A DNA stretch of 37,988 bases from Chloroflexota bacterium (GTDB taxonomy: Bacteria > Chloroflexota > Dehalococcoidia > Lucifugimonadales > UBA3495), in the NCBI GenBank assembly GCA_027624135.1, contig JAQBXL010000016.1:1-37988 (forward strand), given 5' to 3'. Numbering within the stretch: the stretch's first letter is position 1; each line of letters begins with the position of its first letter. Of the stretch, positions 17,012 to 25,737 are shown piece by piece. Below the pieces are notes generated by a model, which worked only from the letters and a program-made list of their open reading frames with translations, was not told the DNA's origin and ran no database searches. Both the position numbers and the translations under genes were made by a program.

Positions 17012-17800
17012 TTATTCTTGGTCGTCTGTATCTAGTGTTTGCCCGATGCTCATGGAACCTTGATATTGTACACTAATTAGGCAGAGTCCGTGTGCGGGAA
17101 GTACAGGAGTTCCAGCGGCAGCTCCTGCCAACGCCTGGGTTACCCGGTCCACTGGATATTTTCCTCTGCCAATCTCTGTCAGTATTCCGTTGGCCCTTCT
17201 TATCTGTTGTTTCAAGAAGCCGGTGGCTTCGCACTCGATAACTATGTTGTCTTCAGCCCGCGCCACTTCCCAACGCATCACTTCTCTAACCGCGCTGCGG
17301 TCTTTTGGGTGGCCCACAGCCAGTGCCCGGAAGTCGTGGACTCCGACCAGAAGTTCTGCCGCTTCGGCCATCTTTGCTATGTCCAGACGCTCCCGGATCC
17401 AGAGGTGGGTGCGCCGCCGCAGCGGTGAGGGCGCAGGCCGGTTTACTATGCTGTATTGATATGTCCTGCTAAGGGCGCATCGCCGGGAATCGAAGTTATC
17501 TTCGACCCTATAGGCCTCGAGGACGCTTATGTCTTCGGGGAGGTGAAAGTTCAAAGCGGGCGCGAATTTTTCCAAAGCGTGCCGGGTGCCGGTGAGGAAG
17601 TCGACCACTTGTCCCTTGGCGTGGGTCCCGGAGTCGGTGCGGCTGGCTCCTCTGATCCTGGTAGCTCGCCCGGTGAACCGGGCCAAGGCCTTTTCCAACT
17701 CCCCCTGGATGGTTGGTGGCCCTGTCTGTAGTTGAAAACCGGCGTAATCGGTTCCTTGGTATTCAACCAAAAGGGCGGCTCGCCAAAGCTGACCGCCCAT
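17012..17800 (-). CDS. truA: tRNA pseudouridine(38-40) synthase
   Basis: This 262-residue enzyme isomerises uridines 38-40 in the tRNA anticodon arm. The catalytic Asp56 is in 'GASRTDSGTHAKGQVVDF', and 'VEYQGTDYAGFQLQ' and 'GVHDFRALAVGHPKDRS' are family motifs. 'GFLKQQIRRANGILTEIGRGK' matches the C-terminal signature. No clear ribosome site precedes the ATG at 17800, so the exact start is less certain. It sits between rplQ and rplM, a common gram-positive/Chloroflexota arrangement. Confidence 0.94.
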   Translation of the reverse strand: MGGQLWRAALLVEYQGTDYAGFQLQTGPPTIQGELEKALARFTGRATRIRGASRTDSGTHAKGQVVDFLTGTRHALEKFAPALNFHLPEDISVLEAYRVEDNFDSRRCALSRTYQYSIVNRPAPSPLRRRTHLWIRERLDIAKMAEAAELLVGVHDFRALAVGHPKDRSAVREVMRWEVARAEDNIVIECEATGFLKQQIRRANGILTEIGRGKYPVDRVTQALAGAAAGTPVLPAHGLCLISVQYQGSMSIGQTLDTDDQE

Positions 17801-17890
17801 TTCTAGCGTTTACTCAATGTCTGACTTGTTGTCTATGCCGTTTACGATCTACTGTTGCCCCTGCTACTGATGCCCCTGATGTTCGGTCTG

Positions 17891-18244
17891 CTAGACGAGC
17901 TCGATGATTGCCATCAGAGCGGCGTCTCCATTGCGAGGCCCCAACTTCATGATTCTGGTGTAACCGCCGGCGCGCTCGGCGTACCGAACGGCCACGTCGT
18001 CGAATACTTTTTTTACCACGCGAGAGTTGGGTACTTGGGCCATAGCCAATCTACGATGATGCAGATTCCCTTTCTTTCCGTGGGTAATCAGTTTCTCTGC
18101 AATCACCCGTGTCTCTTTGGCTTTGGCCAAGGTGGTGGTGATTCGTTCGTGAGTGATAAGTTCCACAACCAGACCCCGCAGTAATGCGACGCGCTGGTCT
18201 CGGTACCGGCCTAGTTTTCTACCGGCAACTCTATGGGAGGCCAT
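17891..18244 (-). CDS. rplQ: 50S ribosomal protein bL17
   Basis: This 117-residue protein starts '[30 protein letters not shown]' and has '[23 protein letters not shown]', as in bL17 near the peptide exit tunnel. It follows rpoA by 2 nt, so translation is probably coupled. A gap of 90 bp to truA holds no recognised feature. Confidence 0.96.
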   Translation of the reverse strand: MASHRVAGRKLGRYRDQRVALLRGLVVELITHERITTTLAKAKETRVIAEKLITHGKKGNLHHRRLAMAQVPNSRVVKKVFDDVAVRYAERAGGYTRIMKLGPRNGDAALMAIIELV

Positions 18245-18246
18245 GA

Positions 18247-19407
18247 TTACTCTTCATCCTCTATTAGGTCATCGTCGTCTGGTTCGTCGTCGTCATCATC
18301 GCCTGTGTCGGCCACACCGGTTTCTTCAATCGACATCCCCGGCGCCTGATCAGGCGAATCGGAAGGCACTTCATCGTCGCCCATGAGTTCGCCCAAGTCT
18401 TCGGGAGATATATCTCCGATTACCCCGCCAGCCCTTCCCGGCATTTCGGTGATGCCGTGCTCGATAAGCTTCTCTTTCAATTCAATCAGAGATCTCTCTC
18501 CGAAATTACGAATCTTAAGCAGCTCGCCGTCGGACATCTCCAATACTTCGCCGACCTTGGAGATGTGGGAGCGTTTCAGGCAGTTAAGTGTGCGCGGAGA
18601 GAGCTCCAGCTTTTCAATCGGCATCTGGAATATCTCCGGAGAGACCACTACCGGAGTATCACCGGACTTGGTTGGAGCCTTGTCGATGTTGCTAAATAAG
18701 AAGAAATGGGCAACAAGTTTGTCTGCGGCCTGTTGAATCGCTTCAACCGCCTTGATGGTCCCATCAGTCCAAACTTCCAATATCAGGCGTTCATAATCGG
18801 TGACTTGACCGACCCTTGTGCGCTCAACATTGTAATTGACCTTACGCACTGGGCTGAACACTGCGTCCACGGGCAGAACACCCACCGGTGGATTGGAGAC
18901 ACCATCATGCGGGGCCGCGGCCTGATAACCGACGCCTTGTTCGACGTTGAACTCGATTGACAGATGCGAATCGTCGGAATCCAGGGTTGCCAGATGCAAC
19001 TCAGGATTCACAATCTCAAAGTCGCTTGAAGTCGCGATGTCTCCGGCACAAACTAGGCCTTCTCCTTTCACGTCCAAACGCATCTTTCCGGCCCGGTCCG
19101 ATTGGGACCGAATCCGGATGCGCTTGACGTTGAGGAGGATCTCCATAACTTCCTCTTTAACGCCGGGCACGGCGGCGTACTCATGTACGACGTCTTCTAT
19201 CTTGACCCATGTGACTGCGCTTCCGTGGGTTGAACTGAGCAGGATCCTCCGAAGAGGGTTTCCAACGGTCAGCCCGAACCCTCTGGGCAACGGCTCGACT
19301 GACACCTTTCCGTAGGTGTCGTCTGATTCGATGACCCGAATCTCGGGACTTAATGTTTCTGGACCGGCCTCCGGCGAACCCGGAGTTAATATTAAGGTGT
19401 CCAACAT
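18247..19407 (-). CDS. rpoA: RNA polymerase alpha subunit with an acidic C-terminal tail
   Basis: The 386-residue product has the alpha N-terminal dimerisation domain ('[20 protein letters not shown]', '[13 protein letters not shown]') and the C-terminal DNA-binding domain ('[20 protein letters not shown]', '[21 protein letters not shown]'). Alpha is normally about 310-330 residues. Here 60 more follow the C-terminal domain (about 327-386), ending in a run of 17 residues that are all Asp or Glu except one Pro, one Leu and one Ile. The ATG at 19407 has GAGGT ten bases upstream; a TTG two codons earlier is the longest frame. It is between rpsD and rplQ as in the alpha operon. Confidence 0.96.
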   Translation of the reverse strand: MLDTLILTPGSPEAGPETLSPEIRVIESDDTYGKVSVEPLPRGFGLTVGNPLRRILLSSTHGSAVTWVKIEDVVHEYAAVPGVKEEVMEILLNVKRIRIRSQSDRAGKMRLDVKGEGLVCAGDIATSSDFEIVNPELHLATLDSDDSHLSIEFNVEQGVGYQAAAPHDGVSNPPVGVLPVDAVFSPVRKVNYNVERTRVGQVTDYERLILEVWTDGTIKAVEAIQQAADKLVAHFFLFSNIDKAPTKSGDTPVVVSPEIFQMPIEKLELSPRTLNCLKRSHISKVGEVLEMSDGELLKIRNFGERSLIELKEKLIEHGITEMPGRAGGVIGDISPEDLGELMGDDEVPSDSPDQAPGMSIEETGVADTGDDDDDEPDDDDLIEDEE

Positions 19408-19414
19408 GGACAAT

Positions 19415-20041
19415 TTACCTCGAGTAAAACTCTACTATTAGCCTTGAATCTACGATTGCCTGAAGGTCTTCATCTGCGGGGAGGGACACCACAGTGCCGA
19501 CCATCTCGCCCTGGTCCAGAATTAACCAAGCTGGAACCGTCCGCTTTGGCGCTCCCTGGATGCGCTCTGCATAAAAGTCAGTCCCCTTGAGCTGTTCCTT
19601 CCAGGAGATTACATCTCCAGGCCTGACCAGATATGAAGGCACGTCCGTTTTAGTGCCATTGACCCGGAAGTGACCGTGGCAGACGCCCTGACGGCTCTGT
19701 TTCCTGGAGTCTGAGAATCCAAGTTGGAACACCACGTTGTCCAGACGGCGTTCCAAGGTCCGAAGAAGGTTCATGCCGGTGACTCCCGGCGAGTTGAACG
19801 CTTCCGTCATGTAACGGCGGAATTGGCCTTCTAAGACGCCATAGATGTATCTCGCCTTCTGCTTCTCCAGCAAGTGCACAGCGTAGTCTGTGGGCCTTCT
19901 GCGGCGGCGTGAAACATCGCCGGGGGGGTTGCGCCGCTTCTCGAATGCACAACGGGGGGTGAAGCACTTATCGCCTTTGAGAAATAGCTTTTCGCCAGAC
20001 CGCCGGCAGAGGCGGCAGGAGGGTCCTGTATATCTTCCCAT
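19415..20041 (-). CDS. rpsD: 30S ribosomal protein uS4, zinc-binding form
   Basis: Reading from 'MGRYTGPSCRLCRRSGEKLF' gives 208 residues; the frame extends 15 codons into rpsK but that is not conserved. Cys9, Cys12, Cys26 and Cys31 make the zinc-binding C+ form. The S4 RNA-binding domain is 'RLDNVVFQLGFSDSRKQSRQ' through 'HGHFRVNGTKTDVPSYLVRPGD'. The nearest ribosome site, AGGAG in the last rpsK codons, is 17 bases from the ATG and could pair with CTCC just after the rpsK stop. uS4 often represses its own operon, so this small hairpin is worth noting. Confidence 0.95.
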   Translation of the reverse strand: MGRYTGPSCRLCRRSGEKLFLKGDKCFTPRCAFEKRRNPPGDVSRRRRRPTDYAVHLLEKQKARYIYGVLEGQFRRYMTEAFNSPGVTGMNLLRTLERRLDNVVFQLGFSDSRKQSRQGVCHGHFRVNGTKTDVPSYLVRPGDVISWKEQLKGTDFYAERIQGAPKRTVPAWLILDQGEMVGTVVSLPADEDLQAIVDSRLIVEFYSR

Positions 20042-20051
20042 GGGATTGGAG

Positions 20052-20435
20052 TTACACTCTCCTTCGTTTTGGTGGGCGGCATCCATTGTGGGGAATGGGT
20101 GTCACGTCTCGGATACTGGTCACAAATAGTCCTGCGCCTTGCAGAGAGCGAATGGCCGCCTCTCGTCCAGCGCCTGGTCCTTTGATGAGCACGTCAATCT
20201 GGCGGAGGCCAAGGTCCATCCCCTTGCGGGCGGCCTGCTCTGCGGCGCGTTGTGCGGCAAAGGCGGTGCCTTTACGGGAACCCTTGAAGCCCACGGTGCC
20301 GGCGCTGGCCGAGGAAATCACATTGCCTTGTGGGTCGGTAAGACTCACAAGCGTATTGTTGAATGTGGAGTATATAAACGCCTTTCCTTGGGGCACTGCG
20401 CGACGCTCGCGACGCCTGGTTCTGGGTCTAGCCAT
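20052..20435 (-). CDS. rpsK: 30S ribosomal protein uS11
   Basis: This 127-residue protein has '[29 protein letters not shown]', '[21 protein letters not shown]' and the C-terminus '[18 protein letters not shown]', the expected basic tail of uS11 on the 30S platform. It lies 26 bp after rpsM and 10 bp before rpsD. Confidence 0.97.
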   Translation of the reverse strand: MARPRTRRRERRAVPQGKAFIYSTFNNTLVSLTDPQGNVISSASAGTVGFKGSRKGTAFAAQRAAEQAARKGMDLGLRQIDVLIKGPGAGREAAIRSLQGAGLFVTSIRDVTPIPHNGCRPPKRRRV

Positions 20436-20461
20436 AAATTATTCTCACTAACCGTGTCTGC

Positions 20462-20854
20462 TTACTTTTTGGCGCCGGTGCGCTTACCGCGTCCGGCAAC
20501 TGTGCGGCGGGGGCCTTTTCGGGTGCGGGCGTTTGTCTTGGTCCGCTGGCCTGCCACTGGGAGGTTCCTGCGATGGCGCAATCCCCGGTAGGAACCGATA
20601 TCAATCAATCGGCGTATGTTCTGGTTAACTTCCCGGCGGAGGTCGCCCTCCGAGAGGTAGTCCCGGTCCACCAACTCCCTGATTCGGTCGATCTGTTCCT
20701 CGGTCAGTTCATCCATGCGTGGGGGAATGACAGGATCCAGTTCGGCTTTGATCAGAATCTCTTCCGCAATCTTAGGGCCTATGCCATAGATACTTCGAAG
20801 AGCTACGTGAGCCCTCTTTCGGTCGGGAACGTCTACGCCTGCAATACGGACCAC
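20462..20854 (-). CDS. rpsM: 30S ribosomal protein uS13
   Basis: This 130-residue uS13 starts '[20 protein letters not shown]' with '[13 protein letters not shown]' and ends in the basic '[20 protein letters not shown]' tail that contacts tRNA. The start is a GTG at 20854 with a strong AGAGGAGG seven bases upstream. An 86-bp leader separates it from rpmJ and contains a tight GGGGA-TT-TCCCC type hairpin of unknown meaning. Confidence 0.96.
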   Translation of the reverse strand: MVRIAGVDVPDRKRAHVALRSIYGIGPKIAEEILIKAELDPVIPPRMDELTEEQIDRIRELVDRDYLSEGDLRREVNQNIRRLIDIGSYRGLRHRRNLPVAGQRTKTNARTRKGPRRTVAGRGKRTGAKK

Positions 20855-20940
20855 TCCGGGCCTCCTCTAACGGCACCTAGTTGCCTGACTAATTCTTTTG
20901 AAAACCCGAGGGGGAAATCCCCAAGAGAAAATCCCAGGAT

Positions 20941-21054
20941 CTAACCCTGGCGTTGGGAATGCCGAGCGGTGCTGCAGATAATCCGGACCACGCCCTTGCG
21001 CTTGATCACGCGGCAGCTATTGCACCTGGGTTTCACTGATGCTGATACTTTCAA
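20941..21054 (-). CDS. rpmJ: 50S ribosomal protein bL36, zinc-binding form
   Basis: A 37-residue frame from a TTG at 21054 reads '[20 protein letters not shown]' and ends in 'RHSQRQG'. This is bL36 with the Cys11, Cys14, Cys27, His32 zinc site. It is easily missed because of its size and TTG start. GAGG lies a few bases upstream. It sits between infA and rpsM, its usual place. Confidence 0.93.
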   Translation of the reverse strand: MKVSASVKPRCNSCRVIKRKGVVRIICSTARHSQRQG

Positions 21055-21070
21055 AATTGACGCCTCTGAT

Positions 21071-21289
21071 TTACTTGAACCGGTAGGTGATTCGGCCACG
21101 GGTCAGGTCGTAAGGAGAGAGCTCCACCAAGACCCGGTCACCGGGCAACACCCGGATAAAGTGCATCCTAATCTTGCCGGACACGTGGGCTAAAACCTCG
21201 TGGTCATTGGGCAGTTCCACCCGGAACATTCCGTTAGGCAGGGCTTCCTTGACGCTGGCCTCTACCTCGATTCCTTGTTTTTTCGCCAT
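21071..21289 (-). CDS. infA: Translation initiation factor IF-1
   Basis: This 72-residue S1-like OB-fold protein reads '[19 protein letters not shown]', '[20 protein letters not shown]' and '[18 protein letters not shown]', matching IF-1 along its length. It blocks the A site during initiation. AGAGG stands five bases before the ATG. It follows map by 76 bp and precedes rpmJ by 16 bp. Confidence 0.97.
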   Translation of the reverse strand: MAKKQGIEVEASVKEALPNGMFRVELPNDHEVLAHVSGKIRMHFIRVLPGDRVLVELSPYDLTRGRITYRFK

Positions 21290-21365
21290 AAGTCCTCTTT
21301 CGTTCGGATCTTGGCCCGTCCTGTTGTTACCTCAGGAGGAAACCAGGGTTGGCCTTGCGCCGAGT

Positions 21366-22172
21366 CTAGCTATGGACGGTCAGAATCTCTGGTCCGTCTT
21401 CGGTTATTGCTATTGAATGTTCAAAATGGGCCGAGAGTTTGCCATCGGCGGTGATCACGGTCCACTCGTCTTCCAAAATCCTGGTGTGCCAATCGCCCAT
21501 ATTGAACATGGGCTCGATGGCGATGCACATCCCAACGCGGAGCAGAGGACCCATGCCCGCCTGTCCGTAGTTGGGCACCTGGGGGTCTTCGTGCAGAAAC
21601 CTGCCGACGCCGTGGCCGACGAATTCGCGCACTACCCCGTACCCCAGATTCTCACCGTAGGCCTGAACCGCAGCGCCGATGTCTCCCACCCGGCCTCCGG
21701 GCTGGGCTGCTTCGATGCCTTTTTCCAAGCTGATACGAGTGTGTTCCATCAAGGCCATCGCCTCAGGCGAAACCTCGCCAACCGCAATGGATACGGCGGC
21801 GTCGCCAATCATGCCCTCGATGGTTGCACCGACATCAACTTTGATGATATCGCCCTCTTTGAGAACCCGTTTACTGGGTATCCCGTGGACGATCTCCTCG
21901 TTGATCGACGTACAGATACTGGCTGGAAACCCCCGGTATCCCATGAAAGTGGGTTTGGCGCCCTGCCGAGTAATCTCTTTGAACGCGATGTTGTCGAGCT
22001 CCTTGGTGGTCATGCCTGGCGCCACCGAGGCCTTCAACAAGTCGATGACCGCGCCCACAATCCCGCCCGCACGGCGCATCGAATCTAGCTCCTGGGGAGA
22101 CTTGATCGTGATTCCCCCTGAGTAGCTGGACGCCGAGTTAGAGGCGGTCTCATTTTTTCGGTCACGATTCAA
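21366..22172 (-). CDS. map: Methionine aminopeptidase, type I
   Basis: This 268-residue enzyme removes the initiator Met from new proteins. All five metal ligands are seen: Asp113 ('KVDVGA'), Asp124 ('GDAA'), His187 ('GHGVGRFLHEDP'), Glu220 ('AIEPMF') and Glu251 ('HFEHSIAIT'). The best start is a TTG at 22172, which adds about 20 nonconserved Ser/Asn-rich residues; no ATG or GTG occurs in frame before the conserved 'ITIKSPQELDSMRRAG', and no clear ribosome site is present. The true N-terminus is uncertain. Confidence 0.94.
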   Translation of the reverse strand: MNRDRKNETASNSASSYSGGITIKSPQELDSMRRAGGIVGAVIDLLKASVAPGMTTKELDNIAFKEITRQGAKPTFMGYRGFPASICTSINEEIVHGIPSKRVLKEGDIIKVDVGATIEGMIGDAAVSIAVGEVSPEAMALMEHTRISLEKGIEAAQPGGRVGDIGAAVQAYGENLGYGVVREFVGHGVGRFLHEDPQVPNYGQAGMGPLLRVGMCIAIEPMFNMGDWHTRILEDEWTVITADGKLSAHFEHSIAITEDGPEILTVHS

Positions 22173-22258
22173 CTTGTATATTCTACTTCAGTTTGATTGC
22201 CTTGGGAACCCAATGGATTATAGCCATTGTCTGGCCGAAACGCACGGACTATTACGGA

Positions 22259-22915
22259 CTAGGGCGCAATGGCCGAGATAACCTGTTTGTTGACCTCATC
22301 AACCGTGTTGTCGCCGGGAATGTCAACCAAGACACCCCGCTCCCGGTAGAACCCAAGAACTGGCTCAGTCTCTTCTCGGTAGATCTCGATCCGCCTCTTG
22401 ACTGCCTCCGGGTTGTCGTCTTCCCGCTGATAGAGTTCGCCGCCGCATTGGCTGCACTTCTTGGACCCTATATCTTCGCCTTCTCCGAGAGAGCTAGGCG
22501 CTTGGCAGCCACGGCAGACCAATCTGCCGCCGAGCCGGCGAAGCAATTCTGGCTGCGAGACGTGGATATGCACAACCTTGTCCACGTTTCTCGAATTGCC
22601 AACCAAAGCCTTCTCCAGTTCGTTGGCCTGATGAGGGTTCCTGGGGAACCCGTCTAGAATGAACCCTTCATCGTCGGAGATTGACAAAACTTTGTCTAGA
22701 ACGATGTCTATAGTCACGCTATCAGGAACTAATTCACCCTTGTTCATGTATCCCTTGGCTTCGAGACCAAGGGGTGTTCCCTGTCGAAGGTGGTGACGGA
22801 AGAGGTCGCCCGAACTGATATGGGGAACCTTTAGCCAGTCCTTTAGAAGCTGAGCCTGGGTGCCTTTACCAGCTCCGGGAGGGCCGAACAATACCAATCT
22901 CAGTCCCTGGGACAT
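22259..22915 (-). CDS. adk: Adenylate kinase, long form with zinc-type LID
   Basis: This 218-residue enzyme interconverts ATP+AMP and 2 ADP. The P-loop is 'GPPGAGKGTQ' (11-20), followed by 'ISSGDLFRHH' and 'FILDGFPRNPHQA'. The LID has Cys134, Cys137, Cys154 and Cys157, a structural zinc site seen in many gram-positive and thermophile enzymes. 'RREDD'-like 'QREDDNPEAVKRRIEIY' follows. Its ATG is one base after the secY stop, so translation is coupled. Confidence 0.96.
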   Translation of the reverse strand: MSQGLRLVLFGPPGAGKGTQAQLLKDWLKVPHISSGDLFRHHLRQGTPLGLEAKGYMNKGELVPDSVTIDIVLDKVLSISDDEGFILDGFPRNPHQANELEKALVGNSRNVDKVVHIHVSQPELLRRLGGRLVCRGCQAPSSLGEGEDIGSKKCSQCGGELYQREDDNPEAVKRRIEIYREETEPVLGFYRERGVLVDIPGDNTVDEVNKQVISAIAP

Positions 22916-22916
22916 G

Positions 22917-24245
22917 CTATCTGAGGAAACCTTCGTAGTTTCGCATCATCAACTGGGCTTCAAGTTGACGCAATGTATCCAGGCCGACCCCGACCATAAT
23001 CAATAAGCTGGTGCTGCTGAGGGATATGGCTTGAACGTCGGTGATGAGCGATGCGATATAGGGCATGATTGCGATGGTGCCCAGGAAGAGGGCGCCACCC
23101 AATGTGATTCGAACAATCACCCGGTTGAGATAATCCTGGGTCGGTTTGCCGGGTCTGATTCCGAGCACAAACCCGCCGTTTTTCTGAAGGTTCTCGGCCA
23201 ATTGCTGCTGATTGAACACCACCAATGTATAGAAGAATGTGAAGATCACCACTAGCACGAAGACCATCACCCAGTACAGCGGCGATGTGGGTATCAACAC
23301 GTCTGCGAAGAAATTGGCTACATCGCCGACCCAACTGGTGTTGGTGGCGAAGTAGGTTGCGATGGTGCCGGGCAGAATCACGATGGAAAATGCAAAGATA
23401 AGGGGAATCATACCCGCCGAATTTATGCGCAATGGTAGATAGGTCGCCCCGCTTTGCCGGTACATCCTACCGCCCCTAAATATGCTGCGGCCGTACTGAA
23501 CTGGTATACGCCGGTGGGCCTCGTTGAACATCACGATCGCGGCGATTATCACCACGCCGATGATGGCGAAGAAGCCGATGCCCAGCACGTTATCACGGTC
23601 CAAGAACCCTTGAGTCAACAATCTGGGGAATCCCGCGACGATCCCAGCGAAGATGATCAGGGAAATACCGTTTCCGATGCCACGCTCCGTGATCATCTCG
23701 CCCAGCCAGACCAGGAACATCGTTCCGGCGGCGATGGAGAACAGGGCCGCGACGGTCGGCAGCAGGGCGTCCCCGGTGAATCCCACATCGAATATCACGC
23801 CGTTCTGTTCCAAGAGCACCAATTGTCCATACCCCTGTGCAAAAGCGATGGGAATGGTGATCCAGTGAGTTATCCGGTTCATCTTGGCTCGGCCAGATTC
23901 GCCTTCGCGAGCCATCTCCTGCAGCGAGGGTATAACCGGAGTCAGCAATTGAATGATGATGGACGAGGTGATATAGGGAAATACACCGAGGGCAACGATG
24001 CTCATGCGGCTGAGGGCGCCGCCGCTGAACAGGTCTAAAAAGCCGAGGAGTTCATTGTTCCGGAAGAGGGTGTCCAGCGCGATTTGGTCGATACCAGGAA
24101 GGGGGATATGCGCTACGAACCGGTACAGGGCCAGAATCGCCAGCGTGAACAGGATCTTGGCGCGAAGGTCAGGCAGGCTGAAGGCGTCGATGGCCGCCTG
24201 AATCAGCTTGGGAAATTTGCCAGTTTGGACATCACCGGAAGTCAT
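22917..24245 (-). CDS. secY: Protein translocase subunit SecY
   Basis: The 442-residue protein is the membrane channel of the Sec system, with about ten membrane segments. Signatures are 'YRFVAHIPLPGID', 'LGVFPYITSSIIIQLLTPVIPSLQ', 'GIGNGISLIIFAGI', 'EAHRRIPVQYGR', 'NSAGMIPLIFAFSI' and 'LRQLEAQLMMRNYEGFLR' at the C-terminus. It starts 4 nt after the rplO stop, using the GGAGGAG in the end of rplO. secE and secG are not in the window. Confidence 0.97.
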   Translation of the reverse strand: MTSGDVQTGKFPKLIQAAIDAFSLPDLRAKILFTLAILALYRFVAHIPLPGIDQIALDTLFRNNELLGFLDLFSGGALSRMSIVALGVFPYITSSIIIQLLTPVIPSLQEMAREGESGRAKMNRITHWITIPIAFAQGYGQLVLLEQNGVIFDVGFTGDALLPTVAALFSIAAGTMFLVWLGEMITERGIGNGISLIIFAGIVAGFPRLLTQGFLDRDNVLGIGFFAIIGVVIIAAIVMFNEAHRRIPVQYGRSIFRGGRMYRQSGATYLPLRINSAGMIPLIFAFSIVILPGTIATYFATNTSWVGDVANFFADVLIPTSPLYWVMVFVLVVIFTFFYTLVVFNQQQLAENLQKNGGFVLGIRPGKPTQDYLNRVIVRITLGGALFLGTIAIMPYIASLITDVQAISLSSTSLLIMVGVGLDTLRQLEAQLMMRNYEGFLR

Positions 24246-24249
24246 CTAG

Positions 24250-24702
24250 TCATCTAGCCGGATTCTCCTCCGCTGTCCCCTTGGCCGCTTCTATCTTTTC
24301 TTTGGCCGAGCGTGTAAATCGGGCTGCCACTACGGTCACAGCCTTACTAATCTCCCCGTCTCCAACGATCTTTACGGGCAGGTTAAGGTTCCGCAGGTAG
24401 CCCCGCTCCAAAAGGAGTTGTGGGGTGATTCTTTCCCCAGAATCAAATTTCTCTAAGGTTTCCAATTTGATCAGCGAGTAATAGGTTTTGAACTTGTTGT
24501 GGAAGCCCCGCTTCATGGGCAGCCCTTTAATCAAGGGCAATTGGCCGCCCTCAAACCATATGGGCGGTCCGCCACCGGAGCGGGATTTTTGTCCCTTCAT
24601 ACCCCGGCCTGCGGTGCTCCCCTGTCCGGCCGCGTCGCCACGTCCGATCCGTTTTCTGTTTTTCCTGGCACCCTTGCTTGGGGCCAGTTGATGTTCCATC
24701 AT
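24250..24702 (-). CDS. rplO: 50S ribosomal protein uL15
   Basis: This 150-residue protein reads 'LAPSKGARKNRKRIGRGDAA', 'GRGMKGQKSRSGGGPPIWFEGGQLPLIKGLPMKRGF' in parts, and the C-terminal 'VVAARFTRSAKEKIEAAKG' of uL15. Two adjacent ATG codons are possible starts; the first has better spacing from AGG. The last ten residues are a short acidic tail. A candidate promoter and a bulged hairpin lie in the 150-bp gap upstream. Confidence 0.96.
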   Translation of the reverse strand: MMEHQLAPSKGARKNRKRIGRGDAAGQGSTAGRGMKGQKSRSGGGPPIWFEGGQLPLIKGLPMKRGFHNKFKTYYSLIKLETLEKFDSGERITPQLLLERGYLRNLNLPVKIVGDGEISKAVTVVAARFTRSAKEKIEAAKGTAEENPAR

Positions 24703-24741
24703 GGGGCGTGCCTCACTTAGGCTGTTACGCCTATTAGGTTG

Positions 24742-24770
24742 ATTGTAGCCGTGTCTTTGCCGTCAGTAAA
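24742..24770 (-). promoter_or_regulatory. Possible internal promoter for rplO-secY-adk-map
   Basis: On the minus strand TTTACT (24765-24770), a 17-nt spacer and TACAAT (24742-24747) resemble a sigma70 promoter. It lies in the only sizeable gap of this part of the super-operon, about 40 bp before rplO. Confidence 0.45.
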
Positions 24771-24796
24771 CGGTATTACGACCGCCGCAATGCTGG

Positions 24797-24836
24797 TTTG
24801 GCGTCCAAAATCGCTTGTTTCCTCGCGATCGCCAAA
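24797..24836 (-). ncRNA. Bulged stem-loop between rpmD and rplO
   Basis: In the leftward transcript TTTGGCGATCGC pairs with GCGAT and CGCCAAA as two stacked helices of 5 and 7 bp. They enclose a GAGGAAACAA loop, and a 6-nt TTTGGA bulge lies on the 3' side. It starts 17 nt after the rpmD stop and has no T-run, so it is not a typical terminator. It may be a protein-binding or processing site. Confidence 0.45.
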
Positions 24837-24852
24837 TATCAATATGGGTTGA

Positions 24853-25032
24853 TTAAGCTTCTTCCACCATCACCATGTGGCTGACTTTGTTCACCATGCC
24901 ACGAATGGTTGGCGAGTCTTGATGGACCACGGTATGGTGCAGGCGCTTAAGTCCTAGGGACTCTATGATCCGCCGCTGCTTCTCAGGACGTCCGATACCG
25001 CTTTTGGTCCAGGTTATTTTTATTTCGGCCAT
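24853..25032 (-). CDS. rpmD: 50S ribosomal protein uL30
   Basis: A 59-residue frame starts 'MAEIKITWTKSGIGRPEKQR' and continues with 'IIESLGLKRLHHTVVHQDSP' and 'IRGMVNKVSHMVMVEEA'. This is the bacterial uL30 pattern (two helices, three strands). It is easily overlooked because it is under 60 codons. It lies between rpsE and rplO, its canonical spc-operon place. Confidence 0.95.
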   Translation of the reverse strand: MAEIKITWTKSGIGRPEKQRRIIESLGLKRLHHTVVHQDSPTIRGMVNKVSHMVMVEEA

Positions 25033-25074
25033 AAAATGTCAACCAAGCTTTCCGGACAGCGCGTCCGGCATTTA

Positions 25075-25692
25075 TTATTCAGGAGATTCTTCCGTTGGCT
25101 GTCCGGTCGGTGCCTCAGCCGGTGCCTTAGAAGGCATCGGCCGGCCAAGACGGCGGGCCAACTCCACGTCTGGGTCCTTCAACTGCTTCAGGGCTTCAAT
25201 GGTGGCGTAGACGATGTTTATCGGATTCCGGGAACCCAATGACTTTCCAACGACGTCTTTCACTCCGCCCAGTTCCAGTATGGCGCGCATGGCAGCGTTG
25301 GCGATGACCCCCGTTCCTTCGCGTGCCGGTTTGATCATCACGATTGTCGCGCCCTTCTTGACCGTGATCTGCTGGGGTATCGTGCTCCCGCGCATGGGTA
25401 TATTAATCACGCCTCGCCGGGCAACGGCATTGCCTTTTCTGACCGCGTCTGGGATTACCAACGCCTTGCCAAGTCCAACACCCACCTGGCCTTGACCATC
25501 TCCCACCACGACTAGAGCGTTGAAACGGAGACGTCGGCCTCCTTTCACAACCTTGGCGATACGCCGGGTGTAGACAACCCTTTCGGTGAATCCTCCGGTG
25601 TCTTCTTCCCGGCCACGACCACGGCCACGGCCACGGTCTCGGTCACGATCGCGGCCTCGGTCAGAGAAAGACCTGTTCGGGGCTTGAACCAT
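25075..25692 (-). CDS. rpsE: 30S ribosomal protein uS5 with RD/RG-rich N-terminus
   Basis: The core of this 205-residue protein is uS5: 'RRIAKVVKGGRRLRFNALVV', 'GDGQGQVGVGLGKALVIPDAVRKG', 'REGTGVIANAAMRAILELGGVKDV' and 'GSRNPINIVYATIEALKQL'. Before it, residues 11-28 are nine consecutive dipeptides of Asp-Arg or Gly-Arg. The last 20 residues are Pro/Ala/Glu-rich. uS5 helps decoding accuracy on the 30S. It lies 45 bp after rplR. Confidence 0.96.
   Translation of the reverse strand: MVQAPNRSFSDRGRDRDRDRGRGRGRGREEDTGGFTERVVYTRRIAKVVKGGRRLRFNALVVVGDGQGQVGVGLGKALVIPDAVRKGNAVARRGVINIPMRGSTIPQQITVKKGATIVMIKPAREGTGVIANAAMRAILELGGVKDVVGKSLGSRNPINIVYATIEALKQLKDPDVELARRLGRPMPSKAPAEAPTGQPTEESPE
25609..25662 (-). 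repeat. Six-base repeat coding the RD/RG tract of uS5
   Basis: Nine tandem hexanucleotides encode the dipeptides DR GR DR DR DR GR GR GR GR (uS5 residues 11-28). Such simple repeats may change length between strains by slippage in multiples of two codons without frameshift. Confidence 0.7.
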
Positions 25693-25737
25693 AAGCGGGT
25701 TAGACCTCCCAGTCTCTGCGGTAAGTTGATTCCATTC

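Noticed and set aside
20855-20940. Hairpin-like GGGGATTTCCCC in the leader before rpsM
   Set aside because: The helix is only 4-5 bp with a minimal loop and no T-run; it is not strong enough to call a terminator or regulatory RNA.
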